A stretch of DNA of 64,000 nt from Propionivibrio soli. Lineage in GTDB: Bacteria; Pseudomonadota; Gammaproteobacteria; Burkholderiales; Rhodocyclaceae. The stretch spans positions 62,001-126,000 of the forward strand of contig NZ_JANZKY010000010.1 of the NCBI RefSeq assembly GCF_025770765.1. Reading direction: 5' to 3'. Every line of letters begins with the position of its first letter. The stretch's first letter is position 1. Of this stretch, positions 50,015-60,665 are shown one piece after another. The notes under the pieces were generated by a model, which saw nothing but the letters and a program-made list of their open reading frames with translations, was not told where the DNA came from and did not search any database. The translations under genes and the position numbers were made by a program.

Positions 50015-50046
50015 GACCCGGGACCCGGGACCCGGGACCCGGGACC
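50015..50046. repeat. Heptanucleotide tandem repeat (GACCCGG)n
   Basis: Four perfect copies of GACCCGG plus four further bases, 32 bases in all, each copy junction creating a CCCGGG palindrome. It lies between cytochrome c' and the DUF2322-like gene, both on the minus strand, hence upstream of cytochrome c'. Such perfect short repeats are prone to copy-number change. Confidence 0.85.
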
Positions 50047-50079
50047 TTAGGCGCCGGAGAAGAACAAAGGTTTCACCGC

Positions 50080-50400
50080 TCAGATGGCAAAAACATGCTT
50101 TATGCGCAACGTCTTGCTCTCGCCTATGAGATCGAGAAGGCGGTCGATATTCGGATGCTTTCCCCGATTCGCCTGGGCGTCTTGAGTGTGCTCGCCGTAG
50201 AGTTCCAAACCCTTCTTCGCCGCTTCCGGAGTAATGGCGCCGTAGGTTTGCGCAAGGTGGTTGTACACAGCGAGCGACCCTTGGCTACCGGGCTTGTTTT
50301 CGATTGCCGCCACAAGATTTCCATCGGCATCGATCAGGTTGATGGCCGCGAGGTGTGAGATCCGCGGCAGTTTCTTCAGGTTTTCCGCAAATTGCGACAT
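50080..50400 (-). CDS. DUF2322-like small protein
   Basis: This 106-residue cytoplasmic protein resembles DUF2322 proteins as I remember them: SHLAAINLIDADGNLVAAIE, the middle GSLAVYNHLAQTYGAIT, and EHTQDAQANRGKHPNIDRLL. No function is known. It starts 29 bases after the purB stop, so it is probably cotranscribed with purB. The family name is from memory and moderately certain; that it is a real conserved gene is likely. Confidence 0.75.
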   Translation of the reverse strand: MSQFAENLKKLPRISHLAAINLIDADGNLVAAIENKPGSQGSLAVYNHLAQTYGAITPEAAKKGLELYGEHTQDAQANRGKHPNIDRLLDLIGESKTLRIKHVFAI

Positions 50401-50429
50401 CGGTTAATCGTCCTCGCGTACTGCCCGTA

Positions 50430-51827
<1,398 letters not shown>

Positions 51828-51874
51828 CTACCTGCCCGTGAAAACTGCCCGCAATTTGGCGGCCTCGGCAATGC

Positions 51875-51880
51875 TATAAT
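51875..51880 (+). promoter_or_regulatory. -10 hexamer of the GST gene
   Basis: A perfect TATAAT lies 32 bases before the GST start codon. The -35 is weak (AATTTG-like at the right distance). The position in the purB-GST divergent gap supports a role. Confidence 0.45.
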
Positions 51881-51911
51881 TTTCCGCGAACCTCTCAGTA
51901 ACAGGAAGCCA

Positions 51912-52523
51912 ATGAAGCTCATCGGATCACTCACGAGCCCCTTCGTGCGCAAAGTACGTGTTGTGCTAGCGGAAAAGAAGATCGAATACGATTTTGAGAT
52001 CGATTCTCCGTGGACGCCCGAAACCGCGGTCCCGAGCATCAACCCTCTGGGAAAGATTCCCGTTCTGGTTCTTGACGATGCAACGGTGCTGTTCGACTCG
52101 CGGGTTATTGTCGAATACATCGACAGCGTGGCGCCGAATAACAAACTGATGCCTGAATCGAATCGCGAGCGCGCCGAAGTCAAACGCTGGGGCGCTGTTG
52201 CTGACGGTATTTGCGACGCTGCCGCCCTGGTTTTCCTCGAGAGGAAGCGCCCGGCAGCCCAACAAAGCGCCGATTGGATTTCGCGTCAGGAAGACAAGAT
52301 CATGCGCGGCCTCGACTACATGGCCGAGCAACTTGGCGAGAGCACGTGGTGCATGGGTACGCATTTCACATTGGCTGATGTGGGCGCAGGCTGCGCGCTA
52401 GGCTACCTCGCATTCCGTTTCCCGGAGATCGACTGGAACCAGTCGCATCCCAACCTCGCCCGACTGCATACCAAGTTACTGACGCGGCCATCATTCGCCG
52501 AAACCGTTCCGCGCAACGCCTAA
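51912..52523 (+). CDS. Glutathione S-transferase
   Basis: Soluble protein of 203 residues. The N-terminal thioredoxin fold begins MKLIGSLTSPFVRKVRVVL, with Ser9 at the glutathione-activating position, and NPLGKIPVLVLDD contains the cis-proline loop. Residues about 85-203 form the helical domain. It resembles YibF-type bacterial GSTs, which often lie beside purB in betaproteobacteria. Substrate unknown. A good terminator follows. Confidence 0.9.
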   Translation: MKLIGSLTSPFVRKVRVVLAEKKIEYDFEIDSPWTPETAVPSINPLGKIPVLVLDDATVLFDSRVIVEYIDSVAPNNKLMPESNRERAEVKRWGAVADGICDAAALVFLERKRPAAQQSADWISRQEDKIMRGLDYMAEQLGESTWCMGTHFTLADVGAGCALGYLAFRFPEIDWNQSHPNLARLHTKLLTRPSFAETVPRNA

Positions 52524-52560
52524 GCCGGTACGCGCCGGCGTAACGCCTCTGCACGCCCCC

Positions 52561-52592
52561 GCCGCTTCCGGGTTCCCGCAAGCGGCGTTTTT
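52561..52592 (+). terminator. Rho-independent terminator after the GST gene
   Basis: A 7-bp stem GCCGCTT/AAGCGGC with a 12-base loop is followed by GTTTTT. It begins 38 bases after the GST stop codon. Confidence 0.85.
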
Positions 52593-53000
52593 CTGTCCGC
52601 TGGTCAAGCCACCGGGCGATCGCGCATCTCAGACGCCCACGGGCTGGCGGCTTTGTCACGAATCGCCCCCATCTTGTCGTACACGCGCGATGGAGACGAA
52701 AAGTCGTCGACTGGCACGGTCGAACCCCGACAAAAATCAGAGCCACTTCGGCTCAGAAGGACCACCTTATATACCCATAGGCAAGCGCCTTGCACCCCTG
52801 CAATCCGTAAACTAGGCTGGGCATAAGGTCCGGGGGGCGTAAGCAGTCAAGCAACCGATTTTTAACTTATTTCACAGATCAGAAACCTTTGTTCTCGTAC
52901 CACCCCATAAGCTGCCTCCCACATTGGGCAAGAACGGTCACCGTCAAGCGGGTACCTGCCGTTACGGCAGGACCGCGCCCGCAGCATGGCAGGGGGGAAA
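52593..53000. other. Intergenic region before the chemosensory operon, possible small RNA
   Basis: About 400 bases without a supported protein gene. On the minus strand GAGCC-GAAGT-GGCTC (52740-52754) is followed by TGATTTTTG, a plausible terminator pointing left with no gene upstream of it on that strand. TTGACT with a TTATGC-like box about 17 bases later lies upstream of it around 52835. On the plus strand a perfect stem CCTGCCG-TTA-CGGCAGG occupies 52955-52971 just before the receptor gene. I do not recognise a known RNA family here. Confidence 0.35.
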
Positions 53001-54242
53001 ATGGCTTTCACAGAGATCAAACGTGCGGAAGGATGGCAACCTAGGAGTACGGGCAAGCCCGACCTCGTCACCCTGCTTCTGATCGCCGCGATTGCCGTTT
53101 CTGCCGGCGGGAGCCTCTTCTATTTGGGTGGTGTTTCCCTCGCCTCCTTCATCCTGGCGACCTCAATCATCATCCTGTGCGGCTTTCTTGCCGCATGGCA
53201 CATGATTGACCGGCGCCGAGTGATAAACGCGACAGCAGAGGCCGAGCGCCACCGCATCCATACCGCCATGGAAGAAGAAAGCAGACGGTCGATCGCCGGG
53301 CTAGACCGTTTGTGTGTCGATGTTTTGCCCGTATGGGCGGGGCAGATTGAAATGGCTCGGGCGCACACCGAGGAATCGGTGACCGCCTTGACGGCTCGCT
53401 TCGCCGAGATTTCGCAGCGACTGGCGGCGACGACCTCTCATAGCGGCGACGGGCATACGAGGGCCGGCGAGAACTCGATCCTTGCCCTCTTGCAGGAAGC
53501 ACAAAAGGAGCTTGACTCCATCGTCACCGCGCTACGCGCCGCGCTCTCCAGCAAGGAAGCCCTACTCACCGAAGTAACCGCCCTGTCCGCCCACACCGAA
53601 GCGCTCCGACGTATGGCGCAAGACGTCGGCGACATCGCCAATCAGACGAATCTTCTCGCTTTGAATGCAGCGATCGAAGCCGCCCGAGCCGGCGATGTCG
53701 GCCGTGGATTCGCCGTTGTCGCTGACGAGGTACGCAAACTTTCTACACTCTCCGGTGAAACCGGCAAGAAGATCGCGACCACCGTGGATACCGTCAACCG
53801 TTCCATCGCCGAAACCCTTTCGGTTTCACAGCAGTACGCCGAACAGGACAAAGCACTCGTCAACAGTTCGAGCGAGGTCATCGGGCACGTAATTTCGCGT
53901 TTCGGCGATGCGGCCACGCGGCTCACCGAGGAGTCGGCGGAAATGCGCCAGGAAGGTATCGCGATCGGCCACGAGATCGAAGACGTTCTCGTGGCACTGC
54001 AGTTCCAGGACCGCGTCAGCCAAGTACTGAATCACGTCAACAACGACCTGCACAAGCTGCGCAAGAACATTGAGGACGGCAAGCAACAGCAGGCTTCGGG
54101 CGCGGCGGCGGAGCGGATCGACGCCGAGCGTTGGCTCGCCGACCTCTCGAAAACCTACACCATGCCCGAACAACACGTCGTGCATAGCGGCGGCAAGGCG
54201 TCCGCCGGACAAAACGCAGAATCCGACATCACATTCTTTTGA
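53001..54242 (+). CDS. Short methyl-accepting chemotaxis protein with minimal periplasmic loop
   Basis: Receptor of 413 residues. Two adjacent helices ([20 protein letters not shown] and [19 protein letters not shown]) leave only a few residues outside, so there is no periplasmic ligand domain. The cytoplasmic part runs directly into a signalling hairpin with the tip [20 protein letters not shown]. The ATG at 53001 follows a GGGGGG run; an in-frame ATG at 52986 is the alternative. It heads the operon with cheY, a STAS gene and cheA. It probably senses a membrane or cytoplasmic cue, or takes input from another protein. Confidence 0.88.
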   Translation: MAFTEIKRAEGWQPRSTGKPDLVTLLLIAAIAVSAGGSLFYLGGVSLASFILATSIIILCGFLAAWHMIDRRRVINATAEAERHRIHTAMEEESRRSIAGLDRLCVDVLPVWAGQIEMARAHTEESVTALTARFAEISQRLAATTSHSGDGHTRAGENSILALLQEAQKELDSIVTALRAALSSKEALLTEVTALSAHTEALRRMAQDVGDIANQTNLLALNAAIEAARAGDVGRGFAVVADEVRKLSTLSGETGKKIATTVDTVNRSIAETLSVSQQYAEQDKALVNSSSEVIGHVISRFGDAATRLTEESAEMRQEGIAIGHEIEDVLVALQFQDRVSQVLNHVNNDLHKLRKNIEDGKQQQASGAAAERIDAERWLADLSKTYTMPEQHVVHSGGKASAGQNAESDITFF

Positions 54243-54250
54243 GGCAGGCC

Positions 54251-54619
54251 ATGGCAAAGACCATTCTCATCGTCGATGACTCCGCGTCGCTCCGGCAGGT
54301 TGTCAGCATCGCGCTGAAGGGCGCCGGCTATGACGTGATCGAGGCGTGCGACGGTAAAGACGCACTCACCAAACTCGACGGGCGGAAGATTCATCTGATC
54401 ATCAGCGATGTGAATATGCCGAACATGGACGGCATTGCCTTCCTGAAGGCAGCCCGCCAGTTGGCCGCCTACAAATTCACGCCGGTGGTCATGCTGACCA
54501 CCGAGGCAAGCGCCGACAAGAAAGCGGAGGGCCAGGCCGCGGGCGCCCGAGCTTGGGTCGTCAAGCCCTTCCAGCCAGCGCAGATGCTCGCCGCCGTGAG
54601 CAAGTTGATCCAGCCGTAG
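54251..54619 (+). CDS. CheY-like response regulator
   Basis: Single receiver domain of 122 residues. The acidic pocket is D9-D10 in ILIVDDSAS, the phosphorylated aspartate is D53 in ISDVNMPNMDG, the switch Thr lies in MLTTEAS and the conserved lysine in VVKPFQP. All required residues are present. It would be phosphorylated by the CheA encoded two genes downstream. With no output domain it must act by binding a partner, either the flagellar motor or another machine. Confidence 0.93.
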   Translation: MAKTILIVDDSASLRQVVSIALKGAGYDVIEACDGKDALTKLDGRKIHLIISDVNMPNMDGIAFLKAARQLAAYKFTPVVMLTTEASADKKAEGQAAGARAWVVKPFQPAQMLAAVSKLIQP

Positions 54620-54630
54620 GAAGGTAGGCC

Positions 54631-54984
54631 ATGGAGAATCGAATAACCTCTCCGGGAGGAACGCCGGCGTTCGCCGTCGAGGGCGAGTTCACGATTTTCT
54701 CGGCGGCTGCGCTCAAGCCGGAGATCGTGGCGGCGGTTCGTAACGCCGCGGGCCAAGCGGTTGAAATCGACCTTGCCCAAGTTTCGGAAATCGACAGCGC
54801 GGGTCTGCAACTGATGGCGCTCGCCAAGCGTGAAGCGGCGGCCGCCGGCCGAGACCTGAGCTTTGTCAGGCCCAGCGCCGCCGTGCTCGACGTGTTGGCG
54901 CTCTGCGACCTGGCGTCGTTCTTCGACGTCCCGGCCAGTAGCGATAACGGCGACCCCCGGCCTGCACAAAGGGATCCATCATGA
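54631..54984 (+). CDS. STAS-domain protein
   Basis: Small protein of 117 residues with a STAS fold: FAVEGEFTIFSAAALKP, then EIDLAQVSEIDSAGLQLM with the phosphorylatable-serine position in DSAG, as in SpoIIAA-type anti-sigma antagonists. Such proteins accompany CheA in several chemosensory clusters, but their role there is not settled. Its last four bases overlap the cheA start (ATGA), so production is coupled to that of CheA. A phosphorylation partner kinase is not visible. Confidence 0.88.
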   Translation: MENRITSPGGTPAFAVEGEFTIFSAAALKPEIVAAVRNAAGQAVEIDLAQVSEIDSAGLQLMALAKREAAAAGRDLSFVRPSAAVLDVLALCDLASFFDVPASSDNGDPRPAQRDPS

Positions 54985-57308
54985 ACCTCGACGAAGCTTT
55001 GAAGACTTTCGTCATCGAGAGTCGCGAACTGCTCGAGGGCATGGAAGACGCCCTGCTTCGCATCGAACAGTCTCCGGGCGATGCCGACCTTATCAATGCC
55101 GTCTTCCGAGCGGCGCATACCATCAAGGGTTCCGCCGGTCTATTCGGTCTCGATCCGGTCGTCGAATTTACGCATAACGCCGAGAACGTACTCGCCCGGG
55201 CCCGTGCGGGAGAATTGCCGATCAACGCGGAATTCGTCGCCCTGTTTCTCGAGGTGTGCGACCACATGCGCACCCTCGTCGACCGCGTCGCCAACGGCGG
55301 CGACTTCGATGTAGAAGTTAGCGACCGCAGCCATGAGCTCGTTGTCCGCTTGCAGGCCTTTTCGCCGGCGGGCATACCTGCGGAACAGAAGCCCATGTTG
55401 CCGTCCAGTTCGCCCGACGTTGTCGCTGAAACAGCCGATGAAGCGAGCACCGAAACGGGCGATTGGCATATCTCGCTTCGCTTCGGGCGCAGCGTGCTGA
55501 AAAACGGCATGGACCCCCTGGCCTTTCTCCGCTACCTCACGACGTTCGGCACCATCGTTCGCATCGTCACGCTTTTTGATGACCTTCCGGAAACCGATGC
55601 CTTCGACGCGGAAGAGTGCTACCTCGGATTCGAGATCAGCTATCGCACCGACGCCGATAAAGCCGCGATCGAGGGGGCCTTCGAATTCGTGCGCGACGAC
55701 GCGCAGATTCGCATCTTGCCGCCGCACAGCAAGATCAGCGAGTACGTCGATTTCATCCAGAGCATGTCGCCCGACGAGATCAAACTCGGCGAAATCCTCA
55801 TCCGCTGCGGCACGCTGACACAGAATGAACTCGACACGGCGTTGCGCACGCAGGCCGAGGAGGAAGCGGCGGGCGAGGCACATCACCCGATCGGTGAGGT
55901 TCTGGTGGCGCAGCGCACAGTGAGTCCAGCCGTCGTCGACGCCGCCCTGCAGAAACAGAAAGCACTCAAGGAGAACCGTGGCGGCGACTCAAGCATGATC
56001 AGGGTTAACGCCGACAAGCTCGATGAGCACATCAATCTGATCGGCGAGCTGATCATCGCCAGTGCCGGAATCGATCTCAGCGCGATCAAGAGCGGGATAC
56101 CGGAGCTCCTGGAAGCGGCATCGGTGATGAAGCGGCTCGTCGAGAACGTACGCGACTCCGCGCTGCAGTTGCGCATGGTGCAGATCGGCGCCACGTTCAA
56201 CAAGTTTCAACGTGTCGTCCGCGATGTATCGAAGGAAATCGGCAAGGAAATCCGGCTGGAGATCAGCGGCGCCGAAACCGAACTTGACAAGACCGTCATC
56301 GAAAAAATCAGCGACCCGCTTACCCATCTCGTCCGCAATTCAATGGACCACGGGATCGAATCGGCCGACGTCCGGCTCGCGCGGGGAAAACCGGCGTACG
56401 GGACGCTGCGCCTCAATGCGTATCACGACTCCGGTAGCATCGTTATCGAAGTCTCCGACGATGGCGGCGGGCTAAACCGCGAACGGATTCTCGCCAAAGC
56501 CATCGAGCGCGGCCTCGTGAAACCCGATGAATTGCCGTCAGATGACGACGTGTACAACCTGATCTTCGAACCGGGGTTCTCCACCGCCGAGCAGATCAAC
56601 AATCTTTCGGGACGCGGCGTCGGCATGGACGTCGTCCGGCGCAACATCAAGGACTTGCGCGGCAGCATCGACATCGAGACAACGGCTGGCCAGGGCTCCA
56701 CGATGCGTATCCGCCTGCCGCTGACACTGGCGATCATCGACGGTTTCCTCGTCGGAGTGGGCAACTCATCGTTCATCGTCCCGCTCGAGATGGTCGTCGA
56801 ATGCGTCGAACTCACGCAGGAAGAAGTCGACGCTTCACACGGCCGCCAGCACCTGAATCTTCGCGGCGAAGTCTTGCCGTTCATCCGCCTCAAGGAACTC
56901 TTCGACCTCCCCGACGTGCCGCCGCCGGCCGAAAACGAAGACGACGATGATGACTTCGGTTTAGGAAACGCAGACGGCACTCGAGACGAAGGCACCTCGA
57001 CCGCCAACGCTCGCTATGAGGTGGACGAAGAACTTGCCTTCCTTCTGCAGCCGGTGAAACGCGAAAACGTGGTCGTGGTGACATACGCCGGCAAGCGCGC
57101 CGGGCTCGTCGTCGACGAATTGCTTGGCGAGCACCAGACAGTGATTCGTCCCCTAGGCGCTGTGTTCAACGGCATGGAAGGCATCAGCGGCTTCACCATC
57201 CTCGGTACCGGCCGCGTCGCATTGATCCTCGATGTGCCGGGACTGGTGCGGCGGGTAGCGAGCGACGATGTCCGCAAGAACCGCGCACCTTCTACACACA
57301 GGGGTTAG
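54981..57308 (+). CDS. cheA: Chemotaxis histidine kinase CheA with inserted MshEN-like motif
   Basis: Kinase of 775 residues. The HPt domain carries His46 (RAAHTIKGSAG). A P2-like region covers about 155-250. Residues 268-326 hold two 24-residue units, KLGEILIRCGTLTQNELDT followed by ALRTQ, and IGEVLVAQRTVSPAVVDAAL followed by QKQ, which follow the LG-x2-L...L-x3-L-x2-Q pattern of MshEN c-di-GMP-binding domains. Dimerisation begins near 345, then ATP-binding boxes HLVRNSMDHGIE, DDGGGL and GRGVGMDVV. The C-terminal CheW-like P5 domain has an acidic insert near residues 645-680 (ENEDDDDDFG). It passes phosphate to CheY and CheB. Confidence 0.94.
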   Translation: MNLDEALKTFVIESRELLEGMEDALLRIEQSPGDADLINAVFRAAHTIKGSAGLFGLDPVVEFTHNAENVLARARAGELPINAEFVALFLEVCDHMRTLVDRVANGGDFDVEVSDRSHELVVRLQAFSPAGIPAEQKPMLPSSSPDVVAETADEASTETGDWHISLRFGRSVLKNGMDPLAFLRYLTTFGTIVRIVTLFDDLPETDAFDAEECYLGFEISYRTDADKAAIEGAFEFVRDDAQIRILPPHSKISEYVDFIQSMSPDEIKLGEILIRCGTLTQNELDTALRTQAEEEAAGEAHHPIGEVLVAQRTVSPAVVDAALQKQKALKENRGGDSSMIRVNADKLDEHINLIGELIIASAGIDLSAIKSGIPELLEAASVMKRLVENVRDSALQLRMVQIGATFNKFQRVVRDVSKEIGKEIRLEISGAETELDKTVIEKISDPLTHLVRNSMDHGIESADVRLARGKPAYGTLRLNAYHDSGSIVIEVSDDGGGLNRERILAKAIERGLVKPDELPSDDDVYNLIFEPGFSTAEQINNLSGRGVGMDVVRRNIKDLRGSIDIETTAGQGSTMRIRLPLTLAIIDGFLVGVGNSSFIVPLEMVVECVELTQEEVDASHGRQHLNLRGEVLPFIRLKELFDLPDVPPPAENEDDDDDFGLGNADGTRDEGTSTANARYEVDEELAFLLQPVKRENVVVVTYAGKRAGLVVDELLGEHQTVIRPLGAVFNGMEGISGFTILGTGRVALILDVPGLVRRVASDDVRKNRAPSTHRG

Positions 57309-57422
57309 TCGGCATGGCCTCCTATTTCGCGTCTCCTAACTACCGTACCACTGCTTCTCCACAGCATTTGCAACAACGCTTCGTCGCGGGAACCGCGGCA
57401 CACCATCGTAAAGGGAAATGAC

Positions 57423-60400
57423 ATGAAACTCACCGTCGCAAGGAAAATGGCCTTACTCGCCGGCACCGCGCTGATCGGAATCGCCATTCTGACCGGGCTC
57501 AACCAGAGCCTCGTCGGCAAGGTCTACGAGGCGGCGAACTACAACAGCGTCAACACGGTCCCCAGCCTGCTCGCGTTGGGCGATATGCGCCAGGAAATTT
57601 CCCGCCTCCGTTTGCGCATCGACCGACACGTGATGAATACGGATGCCAGCAAGATCGCGGACCTCGACAGATCAATCAAGGAAACGATCGACAACACGGA
57701 AAAAGGTTTCAAGAAGTACGAGTCGCTGGTCTCCGACGACAAAGACAAGGCGCTGCTGGAAAAGGTACACAGTGCGTACAAGGCTTATCTCGGTGATGCT
57801 GATCAGATACTCGCGGAGTCCCGAGCGAACCGAAACGATAGGGCTCGCGAATTGGTCGAGAAGTACTTGGCAACGGCGCGTGAGCTTGACGCTATGCTCA
57901 CCGAGCATCTGGCATATAACGTAGATATCGGAAAACGCTATGCCGATGAGGCGGAAAAGACGAAGTCGTCGGCAGTTTACTTCGCGCTCGGAATTGCCGC
58001 GTTGACCTTGATTCTGGTCGCCGCGATCTCGGTGCTTATCACGCGCAACCTAGTTCGCCAACTTGGAGGCGAGCCAGACCTTGCCGCTGGAATTGCGAAC
58101 AGGATTGCAGGGGGCGACGTGGGTGTCCGCATTGAGGTCAAACCCGGCGATACGACGAGCCTGATGGCGGCCATGCAGAAACTCGCCGACAAACTCGAAT
58201 GGTATCGCTCGATCATCGATGCCGTGCCGTTCCCGATCCATGTCATCGACATGGACATGAACTGGGTCTATCTCAACACCGCTTTCGAAAAACTAATGGT
58301 CGAACGCGGCTACGTGCGCGACAAGCGCGACGCTGTCGGGAAACCATGCTCCACTGCCAACGCGAACATTTGCAAGACCAAGAATTGCGGCATCATGCAA
58401 TTGAAGGAAGGCGTCAAGCAAAGCTTCTTCGACTGGGGCAACCTGAAGTGCAAGCAAGACACCGCGCACGTAATGAACGCCAAGGGCGAAGTTGTCGGTT
58501 ACGTGGAAACGGTCACCGATCTTTCCGCCACGCTGAGCATCAAGGACTTCACCGAGAAGGAAGTTCAACGCGTTGCCGAGAACCTGGAACGTCTGGGCAA
58601 GGGCGACCTCAATCTTGATCTGAAAGCACTCGCGGCCGACCAATACACGTTGGAAGTGGCCGCCCAGTTCCGCAAGATCGACAACTCGCTCAAGCAGGTT
58701 GGCTCCTCCCTGACCGCGCTGATCACCGACGCCGACATGCTGTCGCAGAGCGCGATTGCGGGCAAGTTCGAGGTCCGCGCCGACGCGCTCAAGCATCCGG
58801 GCGATTTCCGCAAGGTGGTTGAAGGCTTCAATGACACCCTGAACGTGGTGGTGGACAAGCTTGAATGGTATCGCTCGATCATCGACGCCGTACCGTTCCC
58901 GATTCATGTCATCGACAACGACATGAACTGGACCTACCTCAATACCGCCTTCGAGAAACTGATGGTCGAACGCGGTTACGTGCGCGACCGGAATGACGCC
59001 GTCGGACGCCCCTGCTCGACAGCAAATGCGAACATTTGCAAGACCAAGAATTGCGGCATCATGCAACTGAAGGGCGGCGTCAAGGAGAGCTTCTTCGATT
59101 GGGGCAACCTGAAGTGCAAGCAGGACACCGCGTTCGTGGTGAATGGCAAGGGTGAAAAAGTCGGCTTCGTCGAAACCGTCACCGACCTTTCGGCCACTCT
59201 TGGCATCAAGGAATTCACCGAGAAGGAAGTCCAGCGCGTCGCCGCCAACCTCGAACGGCTGAGCAACGGCGATCTCAACCTCGATCTGAAGGCCTTGGCG
59301 GCCGATCAATACACGCTGGAAGTCGCTGCCCAGTTCCGCAAGATTGACAATAGCTTCAAGCAGGTCGGCGCCTCCCTGACGGCGCTCGTCTCGGACGCCA
59401 ACATGCTGTCCGAAGCGGCCGTCGATCTCAAGCTCGACACGCGCGCCGACGCCAGCAAGCACCATGGCGACTACCGCAAGGTGATCGAAGGCGTGAATGC
59501 AACGCTCGACGCGGTAGTTAATCCTTTGAACATGCTGATCGGCGATGTCCAGAGCCTGGCCAAGGCGGTTGTGGAAGGCCAGTTGGACGAGCGTGGCGAC
59601 GATACGCGCCACCGCGGACAGTTCAAGGAGGTTGTGCGCGGTCTCAACGATCTTGTCGAGGCCGTCGTCGACCCGATCAACGAGATCAAGAGGGTTATGG
59701 GCGCGCTGGCGAACGGTGACCTCACGCAGAGCATCAGCAAGGATTACCGCGGCGAATTCAAGGTTCTGAAAGACGCCATCAACGAAACGACCGCCAAGCT
59801 CGCCTCGACCATTGCCGAGGTCAACAACACGGCCGAAGCATTGGTCTCCGCTACGTCGCAAGTCTCTGCTACCGCGCAAACGCTGTCGCAGGCATCGAGC
59901 GAACAGGCGTCGTCCGTTGAGGAAACGTCGGCATCCGTCGAGGAAATGGCGTCGTCGATCCAGCAGAACACCGAGAATGCAAAGGTCGCCGACAACATGT
60001 CGGCGGAAGGCAGCAAGAAAGCCGCCGCCGGAGGTGAAGCGGTCAACGAGACGGTCGGCGCCATGAAGCAGATCGCCAAGAAGATCGGCATCATTGACGA
60101 TATCGCCTACCAGACCAACCTGCTGGCGCTTAACGCGGCAATCGAAGCCGCTCGCGCCGGCGAGCATGGCAAGGGCTTCGCCGTGGTCGCCGCTGAAGTT
60201 CGCAAGCTGGCGGAACGCAGCCAAGTCGCTGCGCAAGAAATCGGGCAACTGGCGGTCAATAGCGTCGGCATGGCTGAACGTGCGGGGAAACTCCTCGACG
60301 AGATCGTGCCGGCGACGAAGAACACGGCCAACCTTGTTCAAGAGATCACGGCGGCCTCCGAGGAGCAGACCCTGGGCGTCTCGCAAGTTAACACGGCAAT

Positions 60401-60647
60401 GAGCCAGTTGAGCCAGATCACGCAGCAGAATGCCAGCGCCTCCGAAGAACTAGCGGCCACCGCCGAGGAAATGTCGGCGCAAGCGGGCAACTTGCAGGAG
60501 TTGATGGAGTTCTTCGATCTGGGCAGGCAGGCCAAGGACAAGCGCGGGCGGCAAACCCCGGCATCCGCCGAGTTCAGTACCCGACACTCGGGCCGGGACA
60601 AGGCCGGTGCGGAGAAAATCGATGAGTCGCACTTCTCCCGTTTCTAG
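57423..60647 (+). CDS. Large chemoreceptor with duplicated Cys-containing PAS units
   Basis: Receptor of 1074 residues. TM1 covers about 7-27, a periplasmic four-helix bundle 30-180, and TM2 about 183-205. Then come two 222-residue repeats (257-478 and 479-700), each a PAS domain plus a HAMP-like stretch. Each PAS carries four cysteines in the pattern C-x7-C-x4-C-x20-C (309, 317, 322, 343 and 531, 539, 544, 565; motif [14 protein letters not shown]). Further HAMP-like repeats and a signalling hairpin with tip [19 protein letters not shown] follow. The cysteines may bind a metal or cluster, or respond to redox state; that is inference. Encoded between cheA and cheW. Confidence 0.92.
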   Translation: MKLTVARKMALLAGTALIGIAILTGLNQSLVGKVYEAANYNSVNTVPSLLALGDMRQEISRLRLRIDRHVMNTDASKIADLDRSIKETIDNTEKGFKKYESLVSDDKDKALLEKVHSAYKAYLGDADQILAESRANRNDRARELVEKYLATARELDAMLTEHLAYNVDIGKRYADEAEKTKSSAVYFALGIAALTLILVAAISVLITRNLVRQLGGEPDLAAGIANRIAGGDVGVRIEVKPGDTTSLMAAMQKLADKLEWYRSIIDAVPFPIHVIDMDMNWVYLNTAFEKLMVERGYVRDKRDAVGKPCSTANANICKTKNCGIMQLKEGVKQSFFDWGNLKCKQDTAHVMNAKGEVVGYVETVTDLSATLSIKDFTEKEVQRVAENLERLGKGDLNLDLKALAADQYTLEVAAQFRKIDNSLKQVGSSLTALITDADMLSQSAIAGKFEVRADALKHPGDFRKVVEGFNDTLNVVVDKLEWYRSIIDAVPFPIHVIDNDMNWTYLNTAFEKLMVERGYVRDRNDAVGRPCSTANANICKTKNCGIMQLKGGVKESFFDWGNLKCKQDTAFVVNGKGEKVGFVETVTDLSATLGIKEFTEKEVQRVAANLERLSNGDLNLDLKALAADQYTLEVAAQFRKIDNSFKQVGASLTALVSDANMLSEAAVDLKLDTRADASKHHGDYRKVIEGVNATLDAVVNPLNMLIGDVQSLAKAVVEGQLDERGDDTRHRGQFKEVVRGLNDLVEAVVDPINEIKRVMGALANGDLTQSISKDYRGEFKVLKDAINETTAKLASTIAEVNNTAEALVSATSQVSATAQTLSQASSEQASSVEETSASVEEMASSIQQNTENAKVADNMSAEGSKKAAAGGEAVNETVGAMKQIAKKIGIIDDIAYQTNLLALNAAIEAARAGEHGKGFAVVAAEVRKLAERSQVAAQEIGQLAVNSVGMAERAGKLLDEIVPATKNTANLVQEITAASEEQTLGVSQVNTAMSQLSQITQQNASASEELAATAEEMSAQAGNLQELMEFFDLGRQAKDKRGRQTPASAEFSTRHSGRDKAGAEKIDESHFSRF
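58191..59522 (+). repeat. Tandem 666-bp duplication within the receptor gene
   Basis: Bases 58191-58856 and 58857-59522 encode two homologous units with a period of exactly 666 bases (222 codons). Long runs are identical at protein level (for example [20 protein letters not shown]), while many synonymous sites differ, so the duplication is not fresh but has been conserved or partly converted. Confidence 0.9.
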
Positions 60648-60665
60648 CGCTCGAGGAGACGACTG

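Noticed and set aside
50015-50046. CRISPR-like repeat
   Set aside because: The unit is only 7 bases with no spacers and no cas genes nearby; it is a simple tandem repeat.
52593-53000. 6S RNA, tmRNA end or c-di-GMP riboswitch
   Set aside because: No closing stem with the 6S central bubble, no tRNA-like end and no GEMM core could be matched on either strand.
58293-60386. Open frame of nearly 700 codons antisense to the large chemoreceptor
   Set aside because: High-GC coding DNA often leaves long antisense frames open. The translation lacks domain motifs, and the sense strand encodes PAS, HAMP and MCP domains throughout.
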